This document shows positions 23,505-24,984 of a stretch of DNA of 24,984 nt, piece after piece. The position numbers and the translations under genes were made by a program. Where the stretch lies: NCBI GenBank assembly GCA_004556395.1, contig SFHK01000032.1, positions 1 to 24,984 on the forward strand. Direction: 5' to 3'. This DNA is from Clostridiales bacterium. Its GTDB lineage: Bacteria > Bacillota > Clostridia > Christensenellales > Aristaeellaceae. Numbering within the stretch: the first letter of the stretch is position 1; each line of letters opens with the position of its first letter. The notes beneath the pieces were generated by a model. That model saw nothing but the letters and a program-made list of their open reading frames with translations. It was not told where the DNA came from and did not search any database.

Positions 23505-24155
23505 ATGAGAGAGGAAACCATCCGACTGATCCGGCAGCATAAGGTCATTTCCATCGTTCGAAACCTTCCGTTTGAGAGCCTCGCGCCCTTTGCCAATGCC
23601 GTTTTGCACGGGGGTGTCCGCTTGGTCGAGGTAACTTTCATGCAGGACGATCCCAGAAGCTGGGAGCGCACCTGCGAAAGCATCCGCCTGTTGAACGGCA
23701 TGGGCATATGCGCAGGCGCAGGCACCGTTCTCACGGAACGTCAGCTGACGCTCGCCCATGACGCGGGCGCGCGCTACATCATCTCTCCGAATACCGATGA
23801 GAAAGTCATCCGCCGGACGCGCGAGCTTGGCCTTGTCTCCATCCCCGGCGCATTCACGCCGACCGAAATCTCAGGCGCGTATCAATTTGGCGCCGATTTT
23901 GTGAAGCTTTTTCCCGTAAGCGCATTAGGGCCAGCCTATATAAAGGCCATCCGCGCGCCGCTCTGCCACATACCGCTGATCGCCGTCGGCGGAATCAGCA
24001 GCGCAAATATGCATGAATACATCGCCGCAGGATGCGCTGCCGTCGGCGTCGGCGGAAATCTCGCAAACCTCTCGCTGATCCGTTCCGGAGCCTTCGACCG
24101 GATCGAACAGCTCGCCCGCTCTTACGCTGACGCCGAATCACCCCCTCATCCCTGA
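23505..24155 (+). CDS. dgoA: KDPG/KDPGal aldolase (class I)
   Basis: The enzyme splits 2-keto-3-deoxy-6-phosphogluconate or -galactonate to pyruvate and glyceraldehyde 3-phosphate. The 216-aa product has the Schiff-base Lys134 in DFVKLFP, the catalytic Glu42 in VEVTF, GAGTVL (71-76), ISPNTD (93-98) and the phosphate-side loop GVGGNL (181-186). The Arg in SIVRN (19) fits the substrate carboxylate site. AAGGAG lies 5 bases before the ATG. The position after dgoD argues for the galactonate branch (dgoA) rather than eda, but sequence alone cannot settle it. It converges on the secreted OB-like gene with only 11 bases between the stop codons and no clear terminator there. Confidence 0.88.
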   Translation: MREETIRLIRQHKVISIVRNLPFESLAPFANAVLHGGVRLVEVTFMQDDPRSWERTCESIRLLNGMGICAGAGTVLTERQLTLAHDAGARYIISPNTDEKVIRRTRELGLVSIPGAFTPTEISGAYQFGADFVKLFPVSALGPAYIKAIRAPLCHIPLIAVGGISSANMHEYIAAGCAAVGVGGNLANLSLIRSGAFDRIEQLARSYADAESPPHP

Positions 24156-24166
24156 TCGAGAAGGGC

Positions 24167-24586
24167 TTATCGTCGCTTCGATTCATCCGCGCTGATCACC
24201 GGATCTCTCATAATCCTCAGGACGATCCAGTCGGCCATTTCGATTGTGCCCTCGTATTCATTGAATCTGGGATTGGCGATCACAAGTATCGCGCCCTCCT
24301 GCGGACATTCGTCGCTCATAAAATTGATGATCATGCTTGTTTCCCCGTTTCCGGAAAACAGATTGATGACGCCCGTCTCATCCGCCGCGACGGCAAGAAC
24401 CGAATTGAGAATTCGGGTGATCTTCAGAAGCAGCATGCAATCGCCGCATTCTCCCTTTGCTTCCAGCCATTCCTGAATGGTGACGAACCTTGGCTTTACT
24501 TCAGCGCGCACGGCGCACAAAACCGAAGCGAGCGCGAGAACAATGAACAGCGCCAATGCAGTTATTTTCTTTATTTGTGATGTCAA
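24167..24586 (-). CDS. Small secreted protein, OB-fold-like
   Basis: The 139-aa product has a basic n-region (QIKK), a hydrophobic core and ends its signal peptide at about AVRA (28). The mature part has ECGDC near residues 46-50, a hydrophobic strand LLLKITRIL, DETGVINLF, then EGAILVIANPRF and WIVLRI, an order like bacterial OB-fold domains. No function can be named. The first codon is TTG at 24586; there is no in-frame ATG, GTG or other TTG between the upstream stop and the signal peptide. The strong GGAAGGAG touches this TTG with no spacer, so the start is odd. It has a lower GC content than the genes to the left. It lies downstream of a 5S rRNA gene. Confidence 0.7.
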   Translation of the reverse strand: MTSQIKKITALALFIVLALASVLCAVRAEVKPRFVTIQEWLEAKGECGDCMLLLKITRILNSVLAVAADETGVINLFSGNGETSMIINFMSDECPQEGAILVIANPRFNEYEGTIEMADWIVLRIMRDPVISADESKRR

Positions 24587-24650
24587 CTCCTTCCGTAAAT
24601 GCCGGTTGGTATTGCTGGTTTCTCTGCGTGTCTTCTGTCAGCGCCTGTTC

Positions 24651-24773
24651 CTATTTAAGTCGGCTCTGAATTGCGCGGCGGCGCGTCGAGCGACGTCTTT
24701 TTCGCCATCTGCGGCATGCGAATTTCTCGATTTGCCTCCAGTAAGCCCTCGAACCGAGCACCTCATTGAGCAT
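24651..24773 (-). CDS. Possible small Arg-rich ORF (40 aa)
   Basis: An ATG at 24773 opens 40 codons ending at TAG (24651-24653). The product begins MLNEVLGSRAYWRQ and ends in a very basic stretch with 13 Arg in the last 20 or so residues. AAGG stands 5 bases before the ATG, and a good promoter ends about 9 bases before that. It could be a leader peptide for the secreted protein gene 64 bases downstream, or a chance ORF; Arg codons CGC and AGA are common in GC-rich shadows. I recognise no family. Confidence 0.3.
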   Translation of the reverse strand: MLNEVLGSRAYWRQIEKFACRRWRKRRRSTRRRAIQSRLK

Positions 24774-24788
24774 TGTCGCCTTAATATA

Positions 24789-24816
24789 ATTATACCATAC
24801 AATACGGAGATTACAA
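24789..24816 (-). promoter_or_regulatory. Promoter upstream of small ORF and secreted protein
   Basis: Minus-strand TTGTAA (24811-24816, 4/6) and a perfect TATAAT (24789-24794) are separated by 16 bp. A start near 24782 would give a leader of about 195 bases for the secreted gene, or of about 9 bases for the 40-codon ORF. Confidence 0.65.
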
Positions 24817-24885
24817 TCCTTTAATCCAACTGCGATTTGAGAATCCTATCAGTGCTTTCCATTGTACCTTTATAGATAAGAATTT

Positions 24886-24911
24886 GAGCCTGTGACTCAC
24901 ATCACAGGCTC
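24886..24911 (-). terminator. Hairpin behind the 5S rRNA gene
   Basis: GAGCCTGTGA (24886-24895) and TCACAGGCTC (24902-24911) form a perfect 10-bp stem with a 6-base loop just past the 5S 3' end. The following tract (AAATTCTT in minus-strand reading) is weak in T, so it may be a terminator or an rRNA processing hairpin. Confidence 0.6.
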
Positions 24912-24919
24912 TTTGGAAT

Positions 24920-24984
24920 CCGGCGATGACCTACTCTCCCGGGCCGTTGCCAGCCAAGTACCATCGGCGCGAAGAGGCTTAACT
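24920..24984 (-). rRNA. rrf: 5S ribosomal RNA, 3' part
   Basis: The plus strand carries the complement of conserved 5S blocks: ACCTACTCTCCC near 24930-24941 and AAGTACCATCGGCG near 24957-24970. The 3' end is placed at about 24920 by the GTCATCGCCGGA end. About 65 of the usual 117 or so bases are inside; the 5' part lies beyond the window, where 23S and 16S genes would be expected. Confidence 0.92.

Larger units (their letters stand above)
24587..24919. other. Intergenic region between small secreted gene and 5S rRNA
   Basis: These 333 bases hold a minus-strand promoter (24789-24816), a possible 40-codon Arg-rich ORF (24651-24773) and the hairpin behind the 5S gene (24886-24911). It is more AT-rich than the rest of the window. 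I see no tRNA and no insertion sequence in it. Confidence 0.6.

Overview
The window looks like chromosome of a GC-rich, low-oxygen Firmicutes (Clostridia-type, plausibly gut or fermenter) bacterium. This is an inference from gene content, not a taxonomic search. The supporting signs are strong AGGAGG-type ribosome binding sites, TTG starts, formate-tetrahydrofolate ligase, the rsmG-parB neighbourhood order, WG-repeat and Big2-repeat secreted proteins, and a heterodimeric ABC exporter. No phage genes, transposases, tRNAs or CRISPR arrays are visible.

Left part (1-14760, all minus strand). Reading in the direction of transcription: a secreted WG-repeat/phosphate-binding-like fusion protein with a near-consensus promoter; two Gfo/Idh/MocA oxidoreductases plus a uridine-kinase-fold kinase, ended by a clear intrinsic terminator; then L-asparaginase, two ABC exporter half-subunits, mnmG, rsmG and an orphan ParB/Noc-like gene in a tight run; then fhs with its own promoter. 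The parB-fhs junction carries a duplicated piece of the parB 3' end. The parB start is covered by a 15-bp inverted repeat that also contains a candidate internal promoter.

Middle part (14761-19420, plus strand). It diverges from the WG-repeat gene across a short intergenic region with two back-to-back promoters. It encodes a secreted protein with six Big2-like repeats and an NlpC/P60-like catalytic end, then a NagA-type deacetylase, then an RNase Z-type metallo-beta-lactamase protein, all closely spaced.

Right part (19421-24155, plus strand). This is a sugar-acid catabolic operon: an unrecognised cytoplasmic enzyme of 576 aa (probably an alpha/alpha-toroid carbohydrate-active enzyme), a medium-chain dehydrogenase, a D-galactonate dehydratase with every catalytic residue in place, and a KDPG/KDPGal aldolase. 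Together they suggest oxidation of a sugar to an aldonate, dehydration to a 2-keto-3-deoxy acid and aldol cleavage. No KDGal kinase and no transporter lie in the window.

Right edge (24156-24984, minus strand). A small secreted OB-fold-like protein with an awkward TTG start, a possible Arg-rich 40-codon ORF just behind a good promoter, a hairpin, and the 3' part of a 5S rRNA running off the window, so an rRNA operon presumably lies beyond it.

I found no clearly new defence or mobile system. The best candidates for a second look are the parB control region and 3' duplication, the unrecognised enzyme of the galactonate operon, and the WG-repeat/solute-binding fusion.
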